The position numbers and the translations under genes are program-made. From Bactericera cockerelli (lineage: Eukaryota > Arthropoda > Insecta > Hemiptera > Triozidae): a DNA stretch of 64,000 nucleotides. The stretch spans positions 831,667 to 895,666 of the forward strand of contig CM044964.1 of NCBI GenBank assembly GCA_024516035.1, in the 5' to 3' direction. Of this stretch, positions 31,720-43,700 are shown piece after piece (the first letter of the stretch is position 1; each line of letters begins with the position of its first letter). Under the pieces are notes generated by a model, which saw nothing but the letters and a program-made list of their open reading frames with translations, did not search any database and was not told the DNA's origin.

Positions 31720-34700
31720 GTAAGAGAATCCAATCCCTGTGGTGAATCATCCCAAATTCCTGCAACCTGTTAAGAAATCTTTGATTTACATTTCAAAAAA
31801 ATTAGGTCGTGTTTTCTTAAAAAAACACTCCAATAAAACTAGAATGAACCTCCTCAATGAGATTTTAGATGGGGGACCTTAAACAGTGAGAAGACCAGTG
31901 TCTCGCTAGAGGATTATAAACAAATAATCAACTAGTCCACCCTAACAAGCCAGGCTAGCTTGGATTTTCGTAAGGGTTTAATGACATGAAAAGAAATAAT
32001 TTAAGTTATCATGATGGTTGATGGCACATAGAAATACAATAGAAATTGTTTATAATGACACCATTTATATCAAACAATCGGCTACAGCAAACAAAATCTC
32101 TGGTCCTTTGGAGTCTTATGGAAAATTTACATTGGTATCGTTTATAAGAAACATCAGCTATAAGAAATAATATCACCTTTAGCAAACAAATTTTCAAGTC
32201 CCATGGTTACTTCCTATCGGTTATAATGTACAAAATGAATTGTGATGCTGTGTGAGTAAAACAGAAAACATGTTTAGTTTTGTAGAACTTTGTCTATGAG
32301 TAGTTGAGTGACCTGTCTAATTTAGATGCATACTATCTTCCTTAATTTTTTTAATTTATTTATTTTAGTCACTTGGAATGTATGTTTTAACTACATAATA
32401 TTCATGGATGGATTATGTAATTATGTACAATTGTACATACATAAATGTACATTTTTCATATCTTACAAAGTTTTCTTATAACAAACATTGTTCTCTATAA
32501 GCAATACTTATCAGATACAGTGAATTTGTTCCTTACATATCTGATATATTGGTTATAGTGAAAATCGGCTATAAGGAACAAATCTGTCTGGTCCCTTGAA
32601 GTTTGTTGCAATTTCTACTGTATGTGGTTTAGAACAAACCATTTTTTCCACTTAAGTTGGCTGTAGAGTATCACATCCCCCAGCTGTAGCCAAGCTGGTA
32701 AACAACAACATCAAACTCAATGAGTTTTTGATAGATGAAATTTCTAGCTCATGCATATTCTACAAATTAATGTGGAAAACAACATCAAAACAAGAGCAAT
32801 CAGTACATTAGATATAAATGGTACTTGTTATTCACCTGTTCCACACAATGACTTTGTACCTAGTTGAAGGTTTCAAAGAAATTCCCAAGTCAAAATTATG
32901 TACTTATTTATTCAATGAGAGCAAGAGAGTCTTATAAAGTTCATGTTGTAGATTTAGTTATAAATTACCTATGATTTTTTTTGTTTGTCATATTATTATT
33001 TTTACATTTACAACAAAAATACTAATGAAACATATTAGGTGACAATAAACATTTCTAGTCATGAGAAAATGTGATTTTCATTTTGCTTATTTGTTTAGTT
33101 TCAGCTCAATTCTACACATCGACTCCTGTTATAAATCCAGATGACAAGCGTATGATTTGGTGCACCGTAAACCAAGAAGAGCAATGGAAATGTACAAACC
33201 TGACTAGGGCCGTCAATGAGAGCATGCACATCTATGGGAATATCAAGTTTAATTTAGAATGTATAAGTGTGAGTTCTAATTTTTGATGTGAAATACAAAC
33301 CAAGTAATTAATGTATTATTTTTGTGTTTATCACTAATAGGTATTGCTCAAAATCAGCTTACTTTTTGTTTTCCTTGGGACTCAAACCTTCAACCTTGAG
33401 TTTTTTGACATTTTCATGTCTTTGCTCTGGCACATAACCAAAATTATGTGATGAAATTATGTAACAAAATTATATAACGATTTTATGTAACGATATTATG
33501 TAACGATATTATGTATCAATATTATGTAACAAAATTATGTAACGAAATTATGTAACGATATTATGTAACGAAATATTGAATTGTAAAGGGAGAGAAGAGA
33601 GAAGGTATGTGTCATGTACAAAATACGAAATTTGGTCAGTTGGGTTTTGGACCTTGAATAGTAAAGATGAAAATGTCCCAATGGTTGCAGACTCGTATGC
33701 AAGCGTTTTTTTCACCTGATTTTGCACCTAGCCTTGTCCTAAGCATCTCAATCTCAAGCTCTCTCTAATTTAGAATATATTTTCTAAGAAAACAACTGTG
33801 TTGGTAGTGCTCATGGTACAAAAGGTGGGATTTATGAGAATAAAGTTAGTAATTTGTTGTAATCACAAAAGTAATATAACAGTTACTGAAACATTCAAAA
33901 TTTGGTTACAGTTGTTTGTAAGAGATACTACTTAAATGTGACTTATTGTATCACTTCTCACCCATCAGAGAGGAGGCATACTACAGGATGGTACAGACCA
34001 CAAGTATCTACATAATTTGCTTATCATGGCTATGATTTTAAAAATGCAGTGAAATACTTTTTTCAAAATTTATTCCTTATTTATGAAAGTAAATGTATGT
34101 ATCTATAGGGTTTCAACAAAGATGAATGCATGGCAATGTTGGACAAGGAAGAGGCGCACATAACAACTCTGGATGCGGGAGAAGTGTTTGTAGGTGGACG
34201 ATACCACAGTCTGATACCCATAATGCAGGAAGTTCTAAGAGGTAATAACTATTGTGATTGTGAGGACTTGAACTTTTTCTTTATAAGTAAATAAATCCTT
34301 AGGAAACTGGCTTGTCAGTTCTTTGTTTATAGTCCTCTAGCAAGACACTGGTCTTCTCCCTGTTTAATGTGCCCTAGCTAGACAAACCAATCTATAATAA
34401 TAAATGCTGCTGGAATATTGGGACACCACAGGCTGAAATGGTATCTTAACTACCTTTATCTCTTTTCAGATTTTGATTATTATATAAGGGCATTTTTCCC
34501 CTACACAACAACAGTACCTGATGGTTTGTAAATGATTTGTTGCATAGTCATAAAAAATGTAAAAATGAAAATCTTTTCTCAGATGGCTCCAAGCACTACT
34601 ATTCCGTGGCTGTTCTGAAGAAAGGTGCATTGCCCGATGTTACCCATCTTGCACATCTGCGGAACAAGAAAGCATGCTTTGCAGGCGTAGGGACCCAGGC

Positions 34701-37700
34701 AGGCTGGGTGATTCCTGTGGATATGCTCATGAGGAAAGGAGGCATGGAAGTGATTGACTGTAAGTATTAAGTTCAAACCGTCTGTCTCAGTACTTTAGTA
34801 GTCAAGGCGTCGCCGTCGGTCTGAGGTCGTGGTTTCGAAACCCAGCTGGGATATGACAGGTTATCCTAACATTTAAGATTTTGAACACATAATAATGACA
34901 CCAAGTGGTTAACGCGCTAGTCTGGTATTCGAGGTAGCGTAAGGATCTGTTGGTTTGAATCCCACCCAGTGCATGAATTTTTTTGTCATTAATATGAGTT
35001 TGTGACCACATAATAATAAGACTCTGAGGGTTAGGTGCTAGAAAATTCTTTGAAGAGTATTATTAATACCACAATTATTGTTGGAATTCAAGGACATAAA
35101 CGTTCTAATTGGTTAGTGTGATAAGTGTGTTATTTATTTTTCTCTCTACTTTAGATGTTGTGTGGTCCACTGATACCTTGTCAGGAAAAATAAGTAGCTG
35201 TTTTAATTGGAACAGTGACCAGTGGCAGACTATTGGACAAAATAAGAAATTGTATTACATAGTAAAAAGAAATGGAAAAGTCATATGTATGTGCTGCCCA
35301 ATGAAATTTGTGATATATTAAAACAAATAACACTGGTTAGTTAATTTATAACACCTACTCTACTTCATTTTTCAGGCAACAATCATGTCAAGTCTGCCAT
35401 CAACTTTTTTGGTCCATCCTGTGCCGTCAACGCCCTGGTCAACAAATACAACCCCATAGGTGACAATTCGGACCGCCTCTGTGACCTCTGTATTGGCAGG
35501 GTACCTGGAGAGAAATGCACATCTGCGGATCCATATGCTGGGTTTGAAGGAGCCTTCCGCTGTCTCGTGGAGAAGGGGGACATTGCTTTCCTCAAGCATA
35601 GCACAGTAGCTGAGATGATTGATGGGAAGATTGATGCCTGTAAGTGGAAAAATATGTTATTAATCAATTTGGAATTTGTATTTATTAAAAAATATGAGGA
35701 TAGGAGTTATTACCACAATCTAATTTAAATCAAGTTAAACAAAAGCACCTCAAAAATACTTGCATTTGTCATTGATTTTTTATTATGTTAGTCATATTAA
35801 TTTTTAAAGTATGCTGGTTACAACAACAATAAATCCGACCTCAGTAGCTTGATCGATAAGGCGGCGGACTTGTAACCTGGAGGTCGGTGGTTCTAGTCCC
35901 GGTTTCAGCGTAGATTTAGTAAAGCGAGTTTGAGTAGTTGTGATATCACGAAAGTGATTAACACAAATATGATAACTACAACAACAATAAATTATATTCT
36001 AATTTTCCAGATGGCCTGACCAAGGAAAACAAAAATACTTGCATTTTTCATTGATCTTTTATTTTGTTAGTCATTCTGATTTTTAAAGTATGCTGGTTAC
36101 AACAACAATAAATTATATTCCATTTGTCCTTGATTTTTTATTTTGTTAGTCATACTAATTTTTAAAGTATGCTGGTTACAAGAAGAATAAATTATATTCT
36201 AATTTTTCCAGATGGCCTGACCAAGGAAAGCAAAAATATGTAGGTACTTGCATTTGTCACTGATTTTTTATTTTGTTAGTCATTCTGATTTTTTATTTTG
36301 TTTCTCATACTGATTTTTAAAGTATGCTGGTTACAACAACAATAAATTATATTCTATGAATATTCCAGATGGCCTGACCAAGGAAAGCAAAAATACTTGC
36401 ATTTGTCATTGATTTTTTATTTTGTTAGTCATTCTGATTTTTTATTTTGTTTCTCATACTGATTTTTAAAGTATGCTGGTTACAACAGCAATAAATTACA
36501 TTCTAATTGTCCAGATGGCCTCACCAAGGAAAGAAAAAATACTTGCATTTGTCATTGAATTTTTATTTTGTTTCTCATACTGATTTTTAAAGTATGCTGG
36601 TTACAACAGCAATAAATTACATTCTATGAATATTCCAGACGGCCTGACCAAGGAAAGCTTCGAGCTCCTATGTCCGGACGGCACGCGCGCCCCCGTGGAC
36701 AACTACCAGAGCTGCAGCTGGGGCCAGGCGCCCTCCAATGCCGTCATGACCACCTCGGCCAAGTCTGCGCAGACGCGGAAGCACTACCAGCAGTTCCTGA
36801 TGAAGAGCGTGCAGCTGTTCGGGGGCCCCGTGCCGCCCGTGCAGAGACTACAGGGTGAGTGTGTATACAATGAGTCTGGCTGGGGGACTATAAACAGCAA
36901 GCACTACCAGCAGTTCCTGATGAAGAGCGTGCAGCTGTTCGGGGGCCCCGTGCAGAGACTACAGGGTGAGTGTATATACAATGAGTCTGGCTGGGGGACT
37001 ATAAACAGCAAGCACTACCAGCAGTTCCTGATGAAGAGCGTGCAGCTGTTTGGAGGCCCCGTGCCGCCCGTGCAGAGACTACAGGGTGAGGGACTGTTTT
37101 TTCTTCTTTGTATTTTCAGTATGTATATCAATATAATCAGTATAAACAGAAAAGTGAGAAGTTGTACTAGATGTACATGAATATCAGAACATACCTGGAC
37201 AGCTGTTTCGAGCTTATTTGCTCTCATCAGCAGGTAATAGTTCTGAATAATATCCATGTCACCAACTAACCTCTCTATTTTAATCAGTATAAACAGAAAA
37301 TATACAATGAGTCTGGCTGGGGGACTATAAACAGGGAGTCGACCAGCAGTCTAGCCTGGGGACTATAAACAGGGAGTAGACCAGCATTGGCTTGGTTCTG
37401 GGGGCCCTTGTCAATTATTAGCCTCCTTGTAAAGACAGTGGTAGAAGTGCTGAGTCATTCCTCCACTGTCTGGCTACCATCGTTCACGATGACGCCACCC
37501 TATGATGATGATGATATACAATGAGTCTGGCTGGGGGACTAGATAGATAGATAGAAAAAATATTTGTATTTATTGTATAATAGTTACAAAGTGAGGATTG
37601 ACAATAAGATATAGCTAAGTCTGCGCAGACGCGCAAGCACTACCAGCAGTTCCTGATGAAGAGCGTGCAGCTGTTCGGGGGCCCCGTGCCGCCCGTGCAG

Positions 37701-40700
37701 AGACTACAGGGTGAGTGTGTATACAATGAGTCTGGCTGGGGGACTATAAACAGCAAGCACTACCAGCAGTTCCTGATGAAGAGCGTGCAGCTGTTTGGTG
37801 GTCCCGTGCAGAGACTACAGGGTGAGTGTATATACAATGAGTCTGGCTGGGGGACTATAAACAGCAAGCACTACCAGCAGTTCCTGATGAAGAGCGTGCA
37901 GCTGTTCGGGGGCCCCGTGCAGAGACTACAGGTGAGTGTATATACAATGAGTCTGGCTGGGGGACTATAAACAGCAAGCTCTACCAGCAGTTCCTGATGA
38001 AGAGCGTGCAGCTGTTCGGGGGCCCCGTGCAGAGACTACAGGGTGAGTGTATATACAATGAGTCTGGCTGGGGGACTATAAACAGCAAGCTCTACCAGCA
38101 GTTCCTGATGAAGAGCGTGCAGCTGTTCGGGGGCCCCGTGCAGAGACTACAGGGTGAGTGTATATACAATGAGTCTGGCTGGGGGACTATAAACAGCAAG
38201 CTCTACCAGCAGTTCCTGATGAAGAGCGTGCAGCTGTTCGGGGGCCCCGTGCAGAGACTACAGGGTGAGTGTATATACAATGAGTCTGGCTGGGGGACTA
38301 TAAACAGCAAGCACTACCAGCAGTTCCTGATGAAGAGCGTGCAGCTGTTCGGGGGCCCCGTGCCGCCCGTGCAGAGACTACAGGGTGAGTCACTTTTTTC
38401 TTCTTTGTATTTTCAGTATGTATGTATGGTTTTATTTGTGGTGAAGCACAAGGCCTCTTCACAATTTTTGTGGGTAGCTCAGCATTACTAAGAGCCTCCT
38501 GTACTTTTCGAATTATTCTATTACATCAATTTCTTTTTACTCTGGTAATGCCGCCACTGGTCGTTACTCATACAAGTAACTACTCATTTTTCCTCACGAG
38601 GTATGAGTGGACCCCGAACACCCAAGAACAGAGCAGAAAAAATCCTGCTCCGCTGGGGATCGAACCCAGGTCACCGTGCGTGCAATGCCTAGCGCGCTAA
38701 CTCACTCTGCCACGGTGACTTCTTTTTTTCAGTATGTATATACAATGAGTCTGGCTGGGGGACTAGATAGATAGATAGATAGAAAAAATATTGTATTTAT
38801 TGTATAATCCCAGACAGCACGGCAGTTGACTTCCAGTCTGGATTTAAGGTGGAAATATCCAGGTGTATAAAGTCAACTGGACCTCCAACTGTCCCGACAG
38901 CTGGATTTTTCCATCATGGATTAAATCAGTTGACCAGCCACCTGGATATTTCCAACAAAAATCCATCTAGACTCAGTCACCTGGGCAGTCAGCTGGAAAT
39001 ATAACGACTCTCTCCAGCTAGGACATAACTAGAATTTAGTCAGTTGACCAGTCAGCTGGAAATGTTCCATATTTTTCCAGTTTACATAAAACGCGTCCTT
39101 TGTTGAAGACGCCATCTTTGATCTTTCGTAATTTCAGAATCATTGTGATATTGGTGATATGGTGATTGTAAATTGTTTTAAATAATTAATATTTCTTTTA
39201 AATATTAGGTATTTCATTTAGTTTTGAACATTTTTAAATACAAATATCATTTTAATTAGTTTTGATCTTTTTTATAACTACTGGAAGTGTTTAGATAAAA
39301 CTCGTCCTTTAAAGGACGAGTTTTATCAACAATTGTTGAAGGAAATTCAGAAATTGTGATATTTTTGTGACAAATTGTGAATTGTTTTAAATAATTAATA
39401 ATTCTCTTAAATATAATAGGTATTTCATTTATTTGAACATATTTTAAATACAAATAATATTTTAATTAGTTTTGAACATCTTTTTTATAACTATGAAAGT
39501 GTTTACTTTGTCATTTCTGAACTCCAAATTTGCTTTCGAGATGTTTCAAAAAATAGTTCTTAAGTTTGTCTAAATCGTGACAGAAGGAAAGGAGAGGACA
39601 AGAAGCAGTTAATACTGGATCACCTTTTTCATCTGACAATAACCATCCATTTCTAGAGACATCCACTTGGACCCTAATGAACTTTCTGCACTCTGCTGTT
39701 CCTGGACCTTCAGTGGGATTAACACCTTCAGTTCACTTGGAATCATACCAGCTACCCATATTAATCTCACCTAGCCTAGCCAAGCCAAAGCAGGACCATG
39801 AATGCTAGTCTCATGTGTTAAGGGAAACAGAATTTTTTATGCTCAAGATCTCTTGACCATAGGTTGGCTAAAAAAAGGTTCTGGTTCAAGCAAAGGAACA
39901 GCTGAATGCATAGTGCTAGATAGTGAAATTTTTCACTCTGTGGATTTTATTTAGATGTACAATACTTTATAAAATATAAATATTCATTATAAAATGAATA
40001 TTTCACTGATAGGTGGTTCTGCCACACTAAAAAATGATGTTTACTTTGTGACATGCTTCCTGATTACTTGATTTAAAATTAATTGGCCAATTTACTGTGC
40101 ACTGTTCATAATAACAATAATAACTATTGTGCTCTCTCTACCACCTTATTACTATGAAGGCCCTTAAATTTTGAGTTAATTTTATATCTATTTAAAAAAA
40201 GTGTTCCACACTATTGTGTTTTATAATTTCACTAGTCTTAACAAGTCAATTTTGTTTTAATTTAAGTATAACAATGTTTTTTGGTAATAATTCTCAAAGC
40301 AAACAACCCAGCAATTCTAATTAGCCACAGCAGTATATAAATTGTCATGAAGGATTACAAATACATAATAACATTCACTAATCCATGTTCAACCCCGTTA
40401 GACATTGCTTAACTTTTGCAATTTCATGAAAACTGGTGTATTCCATGCCCCATCTTCATTTTCTGCTGGCTATTAGTTTATTTCTTTGTTATTTTTGGTT
40501 TCTCAAAAGAAATATATTTTAATTTACATAGTATTATTATTTTATTGTGATTATGTACATGTTATGAGCATATTTTATAATTGGATATCATTATTTTATT
40601 TCTATACTAGCTAAAACCTGGCATTTTGTCACCATTAAGGTATTTTCTCATGGCCGGTGTCCCAATAAAAATAATAATAACACTTTTAACTGGAAGGTAA

Positions 40701-43700
40701 CCACCAGGTAAGGTTAAAGGTTATGCTCAAAGCATTTTCTACCACCTAACCCTCAGAGTCTTATTATTATGTGGTCACAACCATAATGAGGAAAAAATTG
40801 AAACAACGGAACCCTACGCTAGGTTGATTATCTGACTAGCGCATTAACCACTTGATTACCAGTGCACTTGAAAATTGTATTAGATATTTTAATTTTGATA
40901 ATTTTCTAGTATGTTGAAGGTGGCTTAGGGGGGGTGAACTCTCAGTGAGAGTACCGTTTGGTATTGTAACCCCAAGAGGACATAGTTAGCCAGACATGCA
41001 TAACTTTGAGTTTTATATATAGAGATTATACCTACTTAGAAATACTTGTGATACATTGGTACAAGGTCTTGTGACATGATGGAAATTTGATAGTGCATTT
41101 TACACTTTTGGGACAATTTTTTTAATAATAAACACTCTTATTGTAAAAATATAATAATGTTAAAGAGTCTTATTTGAATTGTGTTGTGTAAAACAGATTA
41201 GTTATTTTCTTTTTCTTTCCAACTTTCTATATAAAAAAAATTATACTCAAAATTGTGTGTGTGTACGTGTTAAAAAAACCTATTTAAAATTTATTACTTT
41301 ATTTTTATACAAAAAAAATATTCTTCATGAGATTTGAATGCATGGCCTCTAAATTAAATAACTGAAATTGAATTTATGCCTAATATACATTTGTTTCTAG
41401 TATTTTTATTACTATTATTATTTGAAAAAAAAAATGCATATAATGGGATTCGAACCCACGACCTCAAAACCAAGAGCGTAGCATTTGATTATTATGTAGT
41501 ATAATGTACAGTATAGGTAAATAGGTATGTCAACATTGTGGTAGTGAGTTACTACCCATCCACTAGAGAGCGCTACAAGTAGCTGGAAATAAGTGGAACA
41601 AATCCAGTTGACTTTGGGCAACTGACTTCCAGTTAAAAGTTGGGTTACTTTCCAGTTCATTTCCAGTTGATTTCCAGGTGGAGGTCAGGTGGAAGGTGGA
41701 AATCTCCAGCTGATTTCCAGGTGGGCAAGTAGACTTTTTCCACCTAACAGTATGGTATACATCCAGTTGACTGTGCTGTCTGGGATAGTTACAAAGTGAG
41801 GATTGACAATAAGATATAGCTATTGTGATACAATTAAATTTTCAAACATAAATAACACCTTGAAAATAAAAAACAAATTACCAACGATAGAAAATATTTC
41901 CGTACCTAAATATTATGATAAAAAATTTCCGACTAAATTTCTAATATAAAGGAAAGTGGCTGGGGGACTCTAAACAGGGAGTAGACCAGCAGTCTGGCTG
42001 GGGGACTGTAAACAGGGAGTAGACCAGCAGTCTGGCTGGGGGACTGTAAACAGGGAGTAGACCAGCAGTCTGGCTGGGGGACTATAAACAGGGCGTAGAC
42101 CAGCAGTCTGGCTGGGGGACTATAAACAGGGAGTAGACCAGCAGTCTGGCTGGGGGACTATAAACATGAAGTAGACCAGCAGTCGGGCTAGGGACTATAA
42201 ACAGGGCGTAGACCAGCAGTCTGGCTGGGGGACTATAAACAGGGAGTAGACCAGCAGTCTGGCTGGGGGACTATAAACAGGGAGTATATCAGCAGTCTGG
42301 CTGGGTCATAAATAGGGAGAAGACCAGCATTGGCTTGGTTCTGGAGGCCCTTGTCAATTATTAGCCTCCTTGTGAAGACAGTGGTAGAATTGGTGAGTCA
42401 TTCCTCCACTGTCTGGCTACCATCGTTCACGATGACGCCACAATATGATGATGATATACAATGTACATGTACATATACATATACTTATGCATGAAATGTT
42501 TCATTTAGTTTTATTAAATATAAAAAAAACTTGTCCCAGGGACCATCGTTCCGGAAGGGAACCAATTATGCAAGAAGCATTTCCTCTTTGAATGGCTAGA
42601 CCAATTTTTTGGTAAAGAAAAGAAAAGTAAAGAAATTTCCAATCAATTTCTTTCCCAAATGGTCTAACCATTTCTTAGATTCAAATGTCGATGAAAAAAA
42701 TTACAGGATGGATATTCAAGAAAAAATATAATCTGCTCATTGAGCACTTAGGTCTGACCTCCCTTCAGGATAGGACGAAAGAAGTGCAGTTAAAATTCCT
42801 GCAAAACATGTTAATCATGTCTATGTAAATGAGAGGGTGGGTTTTAGAGAACCATACCACAGGCTTAGATCTATAGGTGCAAAGAAACTACAAATGCCTA
42901 ATAGGAGGGAAACCTACATGTTCAAATCGCCTATTATACACGCAATATCACTGTACAATGAGCTAGAGATCCATTCTGATGATGCTTGCTAATGCCATGA
43001 ATAGATTTTCTCCTTTCTCTATTAATTTTGTTTTTTTTTTTAAAATATTCTTATTATTTTTTTTTCTCTATTTTCTTTTGTACCAAATTATTGTCAGAAT
43101 TATTGCTGGATATTATGGTTGTCGGTAGTAATACTTGCAACCTCATCTCCAGTGTAGACATATGTGTGTAAAAAAGAAGAAAAAAACATTTGTTTCGATG
43201 ATAATTAGTAAAAAATTGATTTTCACTGTCTGAAATCACAAATAAGGTGTGGTTCTGTAAGGAATATATTATGTAAAAGTTTTCTACAAAAAAAAAAACT
43301 TTTTAAGCAGGAAACCTCTACAAGTAGGAACATATAGCTGATCCCTTGTGTTCATGGAGTTGGACATTATACCATAGCTAATTGTTATTCCAATGAATTT
43401 CAATGTGCCGATAGCTCAGTGGGAAAGGCGGCACTGTGTGAATCCAGAGATTCCAGAGGTCGCGGGTTCGAAATCCAGCCGGGACAAGACAAGTTATCCT
43501 CCTATTTGGGATTTTCACCACATAATAATACGTCTTGGGCTTACTGCTGGAGTAATGGGACTATATAGTTCTAATCGGGCAGTATAAATAAGGCGATATT
43601 ATTATTATACATTCCATTTATATCTAGCTTCTAAGTTAGTAAAGAGGATACATTTATGTTTATCTCATTACAACTATATCTCTTATTTTAAACAATTCAC

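Larger units (their letters stand above)
38809..41784. mobile_element. Non-autonomous DNA transposon, 2,976 bp, AT TSD
   Basis: Terminal inverted repeats cccagacagcac / gtgctgtctggg. Both ends are rich in subterminal cagttgac / ccagctgga motifs. The flanks read tgtata-AT before and AT-agttacaaagtg after. The empty site tgtataatagttacaaagtg exists at 37574-37593 in a duplicated copy of the surrounding DNA. A 2-bp AT duplication fits ISL2EU-type elements among others, which is a tentative assignment. No transposase remains. It contains a nested family E SINE, and a box-B-like gattcgaacccacgacc at about 41451 suggests another SINE piece. Confidence 0.85.

Noticed and set aside
35155..35321. Possible Tsf2 exon between exons 5 and 6
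   Set aside because: It has an acceptor-like start, but the sequence is a decayed family A SINE, and exons 5 and 6 join in phase ([13 protein letters not shown]) without it.
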